A stretch of 64,000 bases of DNA from Acidovorax sp. sic0104 (GTDB lineage: Bacteria; Pseudomonadota; Gammaproteobacteria; Burkholderiales; Burkholderiaceae_C), in NCBI RefSeq assembly GCF_019219095.1, contig NZ_JAHUWH010000009.1, positions 1 to 64,000 on the forward strand, in the 5' to 3' direction. Positions 18,972 through 27,448 of the stretch are shown piece after piece; position 1 is the stretch's first letter, and each line of letters opens with the position of its first letter. The notes below the pieces were generated by a model. That model was not told the origin of the DNA. It did not search any database and saw only the letters and a list, made by a program, of their open reading frames with translations. The position numbers and the translations under genes were made by a program.

Positions 18972-19031
18972 GTGCGCCATGCACCCGCTCTTTTCATTGA
19001 TCCATCCGTTCCATCACGAGGAGACGTCGCC

Positions 19032-19970
19032 ATGAACACAGTATTCAATCGCCGCACCGTTCTGATGGCTGCCGCCCTGGGCGCCAGCACCACCCTGCTG
19101 CAGGCCTGCGGCGGAAGCGATGATGACGCCCAGCCCAACATCGTCGAGCTGGCGCAAAACACGCCCGAGCTGAGCATCCTGGTGGAAGCCGTGGTGGCTG
19201 CGGGCCTGGCGCCCACGCTGAGCACGGGCACACTCACCGTGTTCGCGCCCACCAACGCAGCATTTGCCGCGCTGCTGACCGAGCTGGGCACCACCAAGGA
19301 AGCACTTTTGGCCAACAAGCCGCTGCTCACGGCCGTGCTGACCTATCACGTGCTGAACAGCAAGGTGGCGCGGGCCGATGTACCGCTGGGCAAGGCCATT
19401 GCGCCCGTATCGGGCGGCTTCTTCAAGATTGAGGCGTCCAACGGCCTCAAGATCACGGATGGCCGAAACCGCGTGAGCACCATCACCAGCACCGACCTGC
19501 AAGCCAGCAACGGCGTGGTGCACCTGATCGACCGTGTGCTGCTGCCTGCCGACAAGGACATCGTGGCCACTGCGTCGGCGCTGCCGGACTTCAGCATCCT
19601 GGTCGAAGCGGTAGCTGCTGCCGGGCTGGTGGGCACGCTGCAGGCGGCAGGCCCGTTCACAGTCTTCGCCCCCACCAACGCGGCCTTCGCCAGTCTGCTG
19701 ACGGAGCTGGGCGTGAGCAAGGCCGATCTGCTTGCCAACAAGACCCTCTTGACCCAGGTACTCACCTACCATGTGGTCCCTGCGCGGGTGCTCAAGGCCG
19801 AAGTGCCCTTCAACACCGCCATCACCACCGTGCAGGGCCAGACCTTCACGATCAACTCCAGCCTGGTCATCACCGACCAAAACATGCGCACCAGCCGCAT
19901 CGTCGCGGCCGATGTGTTCACGAGCAACGGCGTGATCCACGCAGTGGACAAAGTCATTCTGCCCAAGTGA
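19032..19970 (+). CDS. Fasciclin lipoprotein with two FAS1 domains
   Basis: The 312-residue protein has a lipoprotein signal peptide with the lipobox LLQACGGSDDD (modified Cys near residue 26) and two FAS1 domains at about residues 40-175 and 176-312. Each shows the H1 block (LTVFAPTNAAFAALL; FTVFAPTNAAFASLL) and H2 block (ASNGVVHLIDRVLLP; TSNGVIHAVDKVILPK). Asp at the position after the lipid-modified Cys-Gly-Gly-Ser run is not at +2, so outer-membrane sorting is likely. GAGGAGACG before the ATG fixes the start. The two domains look like a duplication of the single domain in the upstream gene. Confidence 0.93.
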   Translation: MNTVFNRRTVLMAAALGASTTLLQACGGSDDDAQPNIVELAQNTPELSILVEAVVAAGLAPTLSTGTLTVFAPTNAAFAALLTELGTTKEALLANKPLLTAVLTYHVLNSKVARADVPLGKAIAPVSGGFFKIEASNGLKITDGRNRVSTITSTDLQASNGVVHLIDRVLLPADKDIVATASALPDFSILVEAVAAAGLVGTLQAAGPFTVFAPTNAAFASLLTELGVSKADLLANKTLLTQVLTYHVVPARVLKAEVPFNTAITTVQGQTFTINSSLVITDQNMRTSRIVAADVFTSNGVIHAVDKVILPK

Positions 19971-20027
19971 CGGACGGGGCGCGGCGCAATTGGAGGGTGC
20001 GGCCCGCTCGCTGGGCCAGCACCCACA

Positions 20028-20059
20028 GCAAGAAAGCCCGGCATGCCGGGCTTTCTTGC
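20028..20059. terminator. Bidirectional terminator between the fasciclin and TetR genes
   Basis: A 32-base perfect palindrome contains AAGAAAGCCCGGC and its complement GCCGGGCTTTCTT. It serves the converging fasciclin and TetR genes, with a short T-rich stretch on either side of the stem. Confidence 0.75.
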
Positions 20060-20083
20060 GGGCGGGCCCATGGGAATCAGGCG

Positions 20084-20707
20084 CTAGCGAGCCGCAAGAC
20101 CCTCGAAGCAGGTGCGCACCACCAGGTCAATGATCTCGGCGTCCGAGTATTGGCCGCCTTCCTTGAGAAAGCTCACCACCGGGTCACAGGCCCGCGCATA
20201 CAACGTGTAGAGCACCACCAGCGGCGGCAGGCCGGGGTTGATCAACCCTTGCGATTGGGCCACGGTGATCCATTCGCCGATCTGGTCGCTCACGGTGACC
20301 AAGCCGTCCAGATAGTCCTTGTTGGCCATCAGCACCGCGCGCAGGGTGGAGTTGCGGCTGGGCAGCAGCGGCATTTCGTTCGTCAGCAGTCGCTCCAGCG
20401 ACCAGCGCACCAGAGCCTGCAGCTTCTCCACAGGCGGCATTTCCACCGGCAGGCTGGCCAGGTAGGTCCTCACCCGCCCCAGGATCTGCACCATGGCGGC
20501 GCTGCACAGCTCTTCCTTGCTGCAGAAATGCTTGTACAGGCTGGCCTTGGCAATGCCCACGGCGTTGGCCACGTCGTCCATGGTCATGGCGTCGAAGGCC
20601 TTCTCGCCAAGCAGCTGACAGGTCGATCGCAGGATGGCTTCCTCGCGCGCCTGGTGCATCTGCTCCTTGAAGGACGGTTTGGTGGGCTGCGTTTGCATGG
20701 CGTCCAT
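20084..20707 (-). CDS. TetR-family transcriptional regulator
   Basis: The protein (207 residues) has the TetR helix-turn-helix: AILRSTCQLLGEKAFDAMTM then DDVANAVGIAKASLYKHFCS. The helical C-terminal domain is of unknown ligand. I start at ATG 20707 (MDAMQTQ); ATG 20698 is as likely, and the frame is open further upstream. A palindrome GTTGCAATGCAAC (20741-20753) lies about 35 bases before the start and is the natural autoregulatory candidate. It differs from the ACCAATTGGT dyads of the converging fasciclin unit, so whether this protein controls those genes is uncertain. Confidence 0.88.
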   Translation of the reverse strand: MDAMQTQPTKPSFKEQMHQAREEAILRSTCQLLGEKAFDAMTMDDVANAVGIAKASLYKHFCSKEELCSAAMVQILGRVRTYLASLPVEMPPVEKLQALVRWSLERLLTNEMPLLPSRNSTLRAVLMANKDYLDGLVTVSDQIGEWITVAQSQGLINPGLPPLVVLYTLYARACDPVVSFLKEGGQYSDAEIIDLVVRTCFEGLAAR

Positions 20708-20740
20708 TTTATACATCGTGGTAGAAAAATAAATGACCAA

Positions 20741-20753
20741 GTTGCAATGCAAC
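20741..20753. promoter_or_regulatory. Dyad GTTGCA-A-TGCAAC before the TetR gene
   Basis: A perfect 6-bp inverted repeat around a central A, in the upstream region of the TetR gene. It fits the size and place of an operator for that regulator. Confidence 0.4.
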
Positions 20754-20846
20754 TACATCGTTCACGGTGATTGTGCGCGGGCAAAGCACCGGTGGCCGGT
20801 GCTCTTGCACCAGGGTATGGGCTTGTCGGCATCCGCCCGCCGCCCG

Positions 20847-21758
20847 TCAGGGCACCAGGGAATGCGCCGCGGCGCCGGTCAGTGCGGCCGTCAATGCGTC
20901 AAGCAATTCCGATTCCAGGTTCCAGCAGTGCCAGTAGAGCTGGATCGGCAATGATCGACCGGGCGACACGTTCACCAGGCTTCCATCGGCGATGGCGGGA
21001 CGCGCCAGCAGCTCGGGGATCACACCGACGGCCCACCCGGCGGCGACGGCACGCAATTGCGCCTCGGAACCCGGTACGAAGAGATGGTTGAGCGCTACCC
21101 GCTTCAGGCCATACGCCCTTGCCACGAACTCTGCAGCCATGTCGTCCTTGCGGTTGAAGGACAGGAACGACACGTCGCGAAAGTTGTGGGGCGTGAGTCC
21201 TTGGGGCAGATGCTGCTGGGCATAGCGGGCCGAGGCCACCGCCACATAGGGCATGGCGCCCAGCGGCACCATCTTGCACCCACGCAGCGCCTGCTTGAGC
21301 GTCGTGACGCAGCCCAGCACCTGGCCCGAGCGCAGCCACTCCTGCGTGAAGTCCTGGTCGTCCACGATGATTTCGAGCGGCAGGCGCTGGCAGACCAGGT
21401 CGTGCAGCGCCCCCATGGCCCAGGTGGCAATGCTGTCGGCGTTGATGGCGATGGAGATGCGCTCGTCCTCGCGCGTGCCGCCCGGCGCACTCGGAGCCAG
21501 CTCGTGCAGGTCGCGCTCCAGGTCGGCGCGCAAGAGGCGCAGCTGCTTGGTGTGCTTGAGCAGAAGCTGCCCCGCCGACGTCGGCCGCAGCGGCCGGCTG
21601 CGCACGATGAGCACCGAGCCCACCTGCGCCTCCAGCGCGCGCAGGCGCTGGGAGACGGCGGACTGCGTGACATTCAGGCGCTGGGCCGCGCGCTCGAAGC
21701 CGCCCTCTTCGACGATGGCAGCAAGGCATTCCAGGGCAGCGGGGTCGTAGGTGCTCAT
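20847..21758 (-). CDS. LysR-family regulator of the ArgP/LysG type
   Basis: The 303-residue protein is close to ArgP/LysG regulators: YDPAALECLAAIVEEGGFER, the recognition helix TQSAVSQRLRALEAQVGSVL, then IVRSRPLRPTSAGQLLLKHT. ArgP senses basic amino acids (Lys, Arg) and normally drives a LysE/ArgO exporter. No exporter is here; instead the divergent neighbour is a D-amino-acid dehydrogenase, so its target may be amino-acid catabolism. The A/T-rich intergenic stretch 21795-21860 probably holds both promoters. Confidence 0.88.
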   Translation of the reverse strand: MSTYDPAALECLAAIVEEGGFERAAQRLNVTQSAVSQRLRALEAQVGSVLIVRSRPLRPTSAGQLLLKHTKQLRLLRADLERDLHELAPSAPGGTREDERISIAINADSIATWAMGALHDLVCQRLPLEIIVDDQDFTQEWLRSGQVLGCVTTLKQALRGCKMVPLGAMPYVAVASARYAQQHLPQGLTPHNFRDVSFLSFNRKDDMAAEFVARAYGLKRVALNHLFVPGSEAQLRAVAAGWAVGVIPELLARPAIADGSLVNVSPGRSLPIQLYWHCWNLESELLDALTAALTGAAAHSLVP

Positions 21759-21794
21759 GATGTGACGGCGTATGAACAGGGGTGCAGCGCGGAC

Positions 21795-21860
21795 GTTTTA
21801 TTAGGTCTGCTGATGTTTTTGGAGTAAGTTTAATTTTGCTTTTAGTAGAACGCAATGTGG
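21795..21860. promoter_or_regulatory. Shared A/T-rich promoter region between ArgP-like and DadA-like genes
   Basis: Between the divergent genes this stretch is far richer in A/T than its surroundings and contains TTTTATTAGG, GGAGTAAGTTTAATTTTGC and TTTTAGTAG. On the minus strand TTGCGT and TTAAAC are 17 bases apart. The regulator probably binds here. Confidence 0.4.
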
Positions 21861-21937
21861 ATCACACTGGATGCGCCTGCCTACAGGGCCAACCCACAGG
21901 ACAGCCGGGCACGTCAAAGCACACAACACGTTCTCTT

Positions 21938-23275
21938 ATGAAAACCATCATTCTGGGCGCCGGCATCATCGGCATCAGCACCGCCTGGCACCTGCTCGAA
22001 CGGGGCCACGAGGTCATCGTGGTCGACCGCCAGCCCGATGCCGCGCTGGAGACCAGTTTTGCCAACGCCGCCCAGATCTCGGTGAGCTACTGCGAACCCT
22101 GGGCCAACCGCGAAGCCCCGCTCAAGGCGCTCAAGTGGATGTTCGACAACGAGGCACCGCTGCTGTTTCGCCCGCACATGGACTGGCAGCAATGGCGCTG
22201 GGGCCTGCAGTTCCTGGCGCAGTGCAACGACGCGGCGTTCGAGCGCAATGTGCAGCAGATCGTGGCCCTGGGCGCTTACAGCCACGCCGCGCTCAAGGAT
22301 GTGGTGAATGCCACGGGCATCGAATACAACCGCCTGGAGCGCGGCATTGCCCACTTCTACACCGACCAGAAGTCGTTTGACGCCGCAGGCCACGCCGTGG
22401 AGCTCATGCGCCGGCACGGCGTGCAGCGCCGCCTCGTCAGCCGCGAGGAGCTGCTGCGGATCGAGCCCGCTTTCAGGGCCTACGGAGACAGGATCACCGG
22501 CGGCACCTACACCAGCACCGACGAGAGCGGCGATGCCCGCGTGTTCACGCAGGAGCTGGCCCGCCGCTGCCTGGAGCGCGGCGCACAGTTCCTGTACGGC
22601 CACGACGTGCTGCGCCTCAACAAGATCGGCGATGCTATTGATTCCGTAGCTGTCATGGCACGCCAGACAAGCGGTGGCGGCAAAAAAGACTTCCTCCTCA
22701 AGGGCGATGCGGTGGTGGTGGCCTGCGGCTCGTACAGTGCCCCGCTGCTGCGCACGGTGGGCGTGGACCTGCCCATCTACCCCGGCAAGGGCTACAGCGC
22801 CACCTTCCCCCTGCTCAGGCCCGAAGGCGCGCCCATGGTCTCGACCATCGACGACGGCAAGAAGATCGCCATGAGCCGGCTGGGCAACCACCTGCGCGTG
22901 GCGGGCACCATCGAACTCAACGGCTGGGACCTGTCGCTCGACAGCACCCTGGCGCGCGCGCGCTGCCACATGCTGTCGCGCCGCATCGAGACCATCCTGC
23001 CCGGCGTGTGCGACACCCGTACGCCCGAGGAAGGCGGCAACCCGCAGTACTGGACGGGCCTGCGCCCCGCCACACCCACCAACATCCCGTTCATCGGCCG
23101 CACCCGCGTGGGCAAGCTCTGGGTCAACGCCGGACACGGCACGCTCGGCTGGACGCACGGTGCCGGCTCGGGCAAGGCGCTGGCGGAACTCCTCAGTGGC
23201 GAACAGCCCGCGATGAACTTCGGATTCCTGGGCACCGAGGCCGTGCGCGCACCCCGCGCAGTGGTCACCGCCTGA
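21938..23275 (+). CDS. dadA: D-amino-acid dehydrogenase (DadA-type FAD flavoprotein)
   Basis: The enzyme oxidises D-amino acids to 2-oxo acids, passing electrons to quinone at the inner membrane face. The FAD fold is ILGAGIIGISTAWHLLERGH (residues 4-23). The family blocks SFANAAQISVSYCEPWANR, IYPGKGYSATFPL and GHGTLGWTHGAGSGKALAEL are present, and 445 residues is slightly longer than E. coli DadA (432). The start at 21938 gives the FAD motif at the expected distance, although no ribosome-binding site is visible before it. The segment at residues 232-247 resembles the dispersed repeat at the DNA level. It is divergent from the ArgP-like regulator. Confidence 0.9.
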   Translation: MKTIILGAGIIGISTAWHLLERGHEVIVVDRQPDAALETSFANAAQISVSYCEPWANREAPLKALKWMFDNEAPLLFRPHMDWQQWRWGLQFLAQCNDAAFERNVQQIVALGAYSHAALKDVVNATGIEYNRLERGIAHFYTDQKSFDAAGHAVELMRRHGVQRRLVSREELLRIEPAFRAYGDRITGGTYTSTDESGDARVFTQELARRCLERGAQFLYGHDVLRLNKIGDAIDSVAVMARQTSGGGKKDFLLKGDAVVVACGSYSAPLLRTVGVDLPIYPGKGYSATFPLLRPEGAPMVSTIDDGKKIAMSRLGNHLRVAGTIELNGWDLSLDSTLARARCHMLSRRIETILPGVCDTRTPEEGGNPQYWTGLRPATPTNIPFIGRTRVGKLWVNAGHGTLGWTHGAGSGKALAELLSGEQPAMNFGFLGTEAVRAPRAVVTA

Positions 23276-23329
23276 GCCTGGCGTCCCGGCAGGCAGCAAA
23301 GGGGGGCGGCTTTCGCTACGATGCCCGCC

Positions 23330-23890
23330 ATGTCTTCAGCACCCCACTACCTCTTTCTCACCACCTCCACCCGCGAGCCAGGCCACACCGGCAACACCGA
23401 ATGGCTGGCCCGCCAGGCGGCGGCTGCGCTGCCAGAAGGCACCGCGCAAACCTGGCACCACCTGGCCCGCATGAACCTGCCGCCCTTCGTGGACCAACGC
23501 CACACCTCTGGCACCTATGCGCCGCCCGAGGGCGACATGAAGACCTTGCTGGATGCCACGCTCGCGGCCACGCACATCGTCTTCGTGGCCCCGGTGTACT
23601 GGTACAGCATCCCGTCCCCGCTCAAGACCTATCTGGACCACTGGAGCGCCTGGATGCGCGTGCCGGGCCTGGCGTTCAAGGAGCCCATGGGCGCCAAGAC
23701 CCTCGCGCTCATCACCACCAGCGGCGACCGGGCCAAGGCACAGCCCATGATCGACTCCGTCGAGCTGTGTGCGAAGTTCCTCGCGATGACCTGGGGCGGC
23801 GCGCTCTGGGGCAAGGGCGGCCCCCCGGGCGCGGTGCCGTCGGACGCACAGGCCGTGGCCGCAGCCGCCACGTTCCTGGCCGCGGCCTGA
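23330..23890 (+). CDS. Flavodoxin-like NAD(P)H-dependent FMN oxidoreductase
   Basis: The protein (186 residues) has the flavodoxin-like fold of NAD(P)H quinone/FMN reductases: YLFLTTSTREPGHTGNTEWL at the phosphate loop, then VFVAPVYWYSIPSPLKTYLDHW, typical of this family, and a GDRAKAQPMIDSV segment. It should bind FMN and reduce quinones or similar acceptors in the cytoplasm. ATG 23321 (MPAMSS) three codons upstream is equally possible. A small gene begins 11 bases after its stop. Confidence 0.85.
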   Translation: MSSAPHYLFLTTSTREPGHTGNTEWLARQAAAALPEGTAQTWHHLARMNLPPFVDQRHTSGTYAPPEGDMKTLLDATLAATHIVFVAPVYWYSIPSPLKTYLDHWSAWMRVPGLAFKEPMGAKTLALITTSGDRAKAQPMIDSVELCAKFLAMTWGGALWGKGGPPGAVPSDAQAVAAAATFLAAA

Positions 23891-23901
23891 GCGAGGCTTT
23901 G

Positions 23902-24228
23902 GTGGCTCTCACGCTGCTGATGCTCCCGCCGTCAGGGCTGGCCCTTCAGCCTGCGGCGCAGCGGGTGTTCGACGCGCTGGGCGCGCGCGGCCTCCGTTTT
24001 GTCGAACGGCACGGCGCTAACCAGAGCTACGACTTCTACTGGCAGGCGCACTGCGGCGCCGGCCTGGGGCAGGCCACGTGCCGCGTGCGTGGCGATCTGT
24101 GGGAGCCCGATCAGCCGCAGAACAGCATCCACGTCGAACTGGAGGAGCATGCAGGCGCTGCCAATGCACTCGCAACGTTGCAGCAGCAACTGCTGGCCCG
24201 GGGCTGGCGCCTCCCGTCCGCGCCCTAG
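23902..24228 (+). CDS. Small hypothetical protein, GTG start
   Basis: The open frame starts at a GTG at 23902, five bases after GCGAGG, just behind the FMN oxidoreductase gene; ATG 23920 is the alternative. The 108-residue product begins with a hydrophobic stretch (MALTLLMLPPSGLALQPAAQ), contains two Cys 10 residues apart (QAHCGAG, ATCRVRG), and ends in a helix (NALATLQQQLLARGWRLP). Its frame continues from an overlapping shadow frame, so the beginning is easily missed. I do not recognise it. It may be exported if the first residues act as a signal, but no basic N-region is present. Confidence 0.5.
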   Translation: MALTLLMLPPSGLALQPAAQRVFDALGARGLRFVERHGANQSYDFYWQAHCGAGLGQATCRVRGDLWEPDQPQNSIHVELEEHAGAANALATLQQQLLARGWRLPSAP

Positions 24229-24237
24229 AGATCGTCT

Positions 24238-24258
24238 GCAGAAATCATAGCGCCGTGT
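24238..24258. repeat. Partial dispersed repeat
   Basis: GCAGAAATCATAGCGCCGTG has the AATCATAGCGCC part of the dispersed repeat. It begins ten bases after the stop of the preceding gene. Confidence 0.4.
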
Positions 24259-24390
24259 GCATCTGCGGACTCGGGTGGTCTGCCGCGTTGCCAATACTCG
24301 CAATAGCTGCGGCCATTGCTGCGTTTTGCGCCTTGCAGCCCCTCCCGATCCGCAGCGCACCCTGGGCAACTCGATTCGTGCAGAGGATCC

Positions 24391-25185
24391 CTAGGCAGAA
24401 CCGGCCACCCGGCGCACCCACGCACCGCCCCGCTGGGCCAGGATGCCCAGCCATTCGTGCAGAGCCAGGCTGCTGTCCGCCAGGGCCGATGCGCGCGGCA
24501 GCACGCGCTGAAGCCGATGCGGCGACAGGTAGCTGAAGCCCATCGGCGCAGGAATCACCTCCAGCCCCTGGCGCCGGAACAGGTCGGCCGCGCGCTCCAT
24601 GTGCCAGCCGTGGGTCACCAGCGCCACACGCTCGATGCCCGCCGCCTTGAGCACGGGCGCGGAATTGGCCGCATTGCCTTGCGTGTCGAGCGAATGCACC
24701 TCGGTCCAGCGCACCCGGCCGCGCAACTCATGCTCCGCCACGTCCTTCATGACCAGCGCCTCGGCCCGCGTCCCGCCGAACGACCCGCCCGTTGCGAGCA
24801 AGGGCAGCCCGGTCTGCTGCTGAAGCGCCACGGCGTAGCGCAGGCGCTCGCGCGCTCCGCGGCCGAGCACATCGCTGCCGCTGTCCGGCGCGGTGGCATC
24901 GGCACCGCCGCCCAACACCACGATGGCCTGGGCGCGCGCCAGATCCTCCAGCGCGACAGGCGGATGCCGCTCCAGGCTGCGCACCAGGGCTGCCGACACC
25001 GGCGGCCAGGACAGCACCAGCACGGACAGCAGCGACAGCACCGCGATCAACAGGCCGGCGCGGCGGTGGCGGCGTGCAATCCACAGACCCACGAACGCCA
25101 GCAGGATGCTGAGCACGGGCGGCATCAGCACGGCAGACAGGATTTTCTTGAGAAGGAACCACATAGATAGGGAGGCAGCGATCAT
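24391..25185 (-). CDS. DUF218 (YdcF/ElyC/SanA-like) membrane protein
   Basis: Two N-terminal hydrophobic spans (FLLKKILSAVLMPPVLSILL; AGLLIAVLSLLSVLVLSWPP) are followed by a periplasmic DUF218 domain. Its hallmarks are AIVVLGGGAD, LPLLATGGSFGGTRAEALVM, LDTQGNAANSAPVL and ALVTHGWHMERAADLFRRQG. ElyC and SanA, members of the family, affect envelope synthesis and vancomycin or detergent resistance; ElyC is linked to peptidoglycan and lipid-carrier metabolism. I start at 25185 (264 residues); ATG 25164 is possible. The frame is open further upstream but overlaps the next gene there, and that part has no family character. Confidence 0.85.
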   Translation of the reverse strand: MIAASLSMWFLLKKILSAVLMPPVLSILLAFVGLWIARRHRRAGLLIAVLSLLSVLVLSWPPVSAALVRSLERHPPVALEDLARAQAIVVLGGGADATAPDSGSDVLGRGARERLRYAVALQQQTGLPLLATGGSFGGTRAEALVMKDVAEHELRGRVRWTEVHSLDTQGNAANSAPVLKAAGIERVALVTHGWHMERAADLFRRQGLEVIPAPMGFSYLSPHRLQRVLPRASALADSSLALHEWLGILAQRGGAWVRRVAGSA

Positions 25186-25237
25186 GCCCGCGCAACCCCT
25201 TGCACGCGGCAGGGGCGGGGAGGTCAGTGGGCGCGGG

Positions 25238-26026
25238 TCAATGCAGCACGCGCGGGCGCACCAGGAAATCCAGCAGCGCGCCGTCGAAACCCTCCGGATC
25301 TTCGAGCTGCGGCCAATGGCCCACATGCGGCAGGCTCAGGTGCATGGCGTCGGGCAGCACATGGGCCAGCGCCTGCAATGCCTCGGGCGGGATGCAGCGG
25401 TCATTGCCACCGCCCACCAGCAAGGTGGGCAGATGCAGTTGCTTCAGCGCGGCAGCGCCCCGGTCGAACGTGGCCAGCGCCTCCAGCGCACGCCGATAGG
25501 CCCCCGGGTAGACCTGCGAAAGCGCGTGGGTGGCCAGGCGCACACCCTCTGGCACGGCACCTGTGCCGATGAACTGAGGCACCAGGGTTTGCGCCAGCTG
25601 CTCCATGCCGGCGCCCGACTCCAGGGATTTGAGTGCACGCAGGCGCGGCGCCACCCAGTCCTCCTGCGACTGAGCGTCCAGGGCGGGCCCGCCGGCGCAC
25701 AGCACCAGGCGCCGCACCATCGCCGGCTTGCGCACCGCAGCCTCCAGGGCCACCATGGCGCCCATGCCGTGCCCTACGAGCGACACCGGCCCGCATTGCA
25801 GTACCTCGATGAGCGACAGGCAGCTTTCCGCCAGGCCCTTGAAGGTATAGGGCTCGATCGGCGCGCTGCGTCCATACCCGGGCATGTCCCAGGCCACGGC
25901 GCGGTAGCCGGCGGTAGCCAGCCTCTCCACCTGCGGAGCGAAGGTCAGATGGTCGCCATCGGCGTCGTGCAGCATCAGCACGGTAGGCCCTGAGCCCAGG
26001 GTGGTAAAGGTGGGGAGAACAGCCAT
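25238..26026 (-). CDS. Alpha/beta hydrolase with nucleophile Ser replaced by Gly
   Basis: The 262-residue protein has the fold of the meta-cleavage-product hydrolase/haloperoxidase group: LMLHDADGDH for the oxyanion region, YRAVAWDMPGYGRS, a lid region, and the acid/base elements LVGGGNDRCIPP and LPHVGHWPQLEDP. The nucleophile elbow, normally GHSMGG, reads VGHGMGAMVALE: the codon is GGC where AGC is expected. Asp and His of the triad remain. The protein may be catalytically dead, or it may work by another mechanism. It stands between the DUF218 gene and a divergent flavin reductase. Confidence 0.82.
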   Translation of the reverse strand: MAVLPTFTTLGSGPTVLMLHDADGDHLTFAPQVERLATAGYRAVAWDMPGYGRSAPIEPYTFKGLAESCLSLIEVLQCGPVSLVGHGMGAMVALEAAVRKPAMVRRLVLCAGGPALDAQSQEDWVAPRLRALKSLESGAGMEQLAQTLVPQFIGTGAVPEGVRLATHALSQVYPGAYRRALEALATFDRGAAALKQLHLPTLLVGGGNDRCIPPEALQALAHVLPDAMHLSLPHVGHWPQLEDPEGFDGALLDFLVRPRVLH

Positions 26027-26195
26027 GCGGTCGGGGTCCAGACAGGAAGAAGGCAGCAGCCAAGGGCGCCAGGAAGATGCCGCGCCGATGGCGGAGTTCC
26101 CCCGATTATCGGCACTCGGCCCCGGCAGGCCCCGCTGCCCCCTGCCTGCGCCAGCGAGGCCCTCGCGACGACACGGTTACGGGGAGCGTTTCATA

Positions 26196-26768
26196 ATGCC
26201 TGCTCCCGCCCTCGCACCCTTGCGCGCAGCCCGCGCTCCTGCTGTTGTGAACCTGCCCTTGCCCCGCCCCGCCCTCGCCCGCCCGCCCAGCTTTTCCACC
26301 CGCGAATTCCGCGATGCGCTGGGCATGTTCGCCACGGGCGTCACCATCGTCACTGCGCGCAATGACGACGGGGCGCTGGTGGGGCTGACCGCGAGTTCGT
26401 TCAACTCCGTCTCGCTGGACCCGCCGCTGGTGCTCTGGAGCCTGTCGCGCGCCGCGGCTTCCCTGCCCGCCTTCGCCAATGGGTCGCACTACGCCATCAA
26501 CGTCCTGGCCGCCGACCAGAAGGCACTGGCCGAGCGCTTTGCCGCACGCGGCGTGGACCGCTGGAGCGGCGTGGAGCACAGCCCTGGCATCAGCCACGCA
26601 CCGGTGCTCGCGGGCGCCGCAGCGACCTTCGAGTGCTTCAACCGCAGCCGCTACGAAGAAGGCGACCACGTGATCTTCGTGGGCGAGGTCGAGCGCTGCA
26701 GCCACCGCGCCGGCGTGCCGCCGCTGCTCTACCACGGCGGGCGGTTCTACACGGAGCACCCGCTGTAG
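26196..26768 (+). CDS. Flavin reductase domain protein (HpaC-like)
   Basis: The protein (190 residues) is a flavin reductase-like FMN-binding barrel: STREFRDALGMFATGVTIVT, GLTASSFNSVSLDPPLVLWS, and a C-terminal FVGEVERC..PLLYHGGRFY. Such proteins supply reduced FMN/FAD to a partner monooxygenase, but no obvious partner is adjacent. The first 35 residues are Pro/Ala-rich and not part of the domain, so translation could begin later. The ATG at 26196 is the most credible start. It diverges from the Ser-less hydrolase; the MOSC gene follows in the same direction. Confidence 0.85.
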   Translation: MPAPALAPLRAARAPAVVNLPLPRPALARPPSFSTREFRDALGMFATGVTIVTARNDDGALVGLTASSFNSVSLDPPLVLWSLSRAAASLPAFANGSHYAINVLAADQKALAERFAARGVDRWSGVEHSPGISHAPVLAGAAATFECFNRSRYEEGDHVIFVGEVERCSHRAGVPPLLYHGGRFYTEHPL

Positions 26769-26825
26769 CGCCGCACGCTGCGGCGCACCCTCTGCCGCGG
26801 CCCATCCCGCCCCGTTTTCCCTCAT

Positions 26826-27401
26826 ATGCACATCCGCAGCATCAACATCGGCTCCGCGCGGCGCTTGCGCGTGGGCGAACGCTCGCTGCTCACCGGCATC
26901 GGCAAGGTGCACGTGAACCAAGTCGTGCCCGTGGGGCGCCTGGGCCTTCAGGGCGACGAGCAGGTGGACCTGAGCATCCACGGTGGCCTGCAGAAAGCCG
27001 TCTACGCCTACCCCGCCGCGCACTACGCCTTTTGGCAAGCCAGGCGCCGCGAACACGGCGTGAGCCTGTTCGATGAAGCGCTGCCGCCGGGTTTCGTGGG
27101 CGAGAACCTCACTGTGGACGGCCCGCTGGAGCACGAGATATTCGTGGGAGACGAACTGCATTTCCCCGACTGCGTGCTGCGCGTGACGTCACCCCGCGAG
27201 CCCTGCCACAAGTTCAATGCCGTGATGGGTTTCGCCCAGGCCGGGCGCGCCATGGCGATCGCCGGCTGCTGCGGGTACTACCTGGCGGTGGACCGGCCCG
27301 GCACGCTCGCCGCCGGCCAGGTCGCCACGCTGGTGCCCGGGCAGCGCGGACTGAGCATTGCGCAGGCGTTCGCGGCCAAGTTCGCCAAGCACCTCCGCTG
27401 A
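26826..27401 (+). CDS. MOSC-domain protein (YiiM-like)
   Basis: The protein (191 residues) is a MOSC domain, a molybdenum-cofactor sulfurase C-terminal-like fold that binds Moco or relays sulfur. Typical blocks are HGGLQKAVYAYPAAHYAFW, PGFVGENLTVDG, and PREPCHKFNAVMG with the conserved ligand Cys. YiiM-type proteins reduce N-hydroxylated bases using Moco. It lies 57 bases after the flavin reductase gene. The FUSC gene converges from the other side. Confidence 0.87.
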   Translation: MHIRSINIGSARRLRVGERSLLTGIGKVHVNQVVPVGRLGLQGDEQVDLSIHGGLQKAVYAYPAAHYAFWQARRREHGVSLFDEALPPGFVGENLTVDGPLEHEIFVGDELHFPDCVLRVTSPREPCHKFNAVMGFAQAGRAMAIAGCCGYYLAVDRPGTLAAGQVATLVPGQRGLSIAQAFAAKFAKHLR

Positions 27402-27448
27402 GGGGTGCTCTGGCCGGCGGGCCGCCAGCGCCCTGCGCGCGTGAGCAA

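Noticed and set aside
20084-20753. TetR gene as certain regulator of the fasciclin genes
   Set aside because: The dyad before the TetR gene differs from the fasciclin dyads and the genes converge; kept only as a candidate.
22633-22675. Dispersed-repeat insertion inside dadA
   Set aside because: The DNA resembles the repeat (GATGCTATTGATTCCGTAGC), but the protein segment is an ordinary beta-hairpin; chance or natural conservation cannot be excluded without orthologues.
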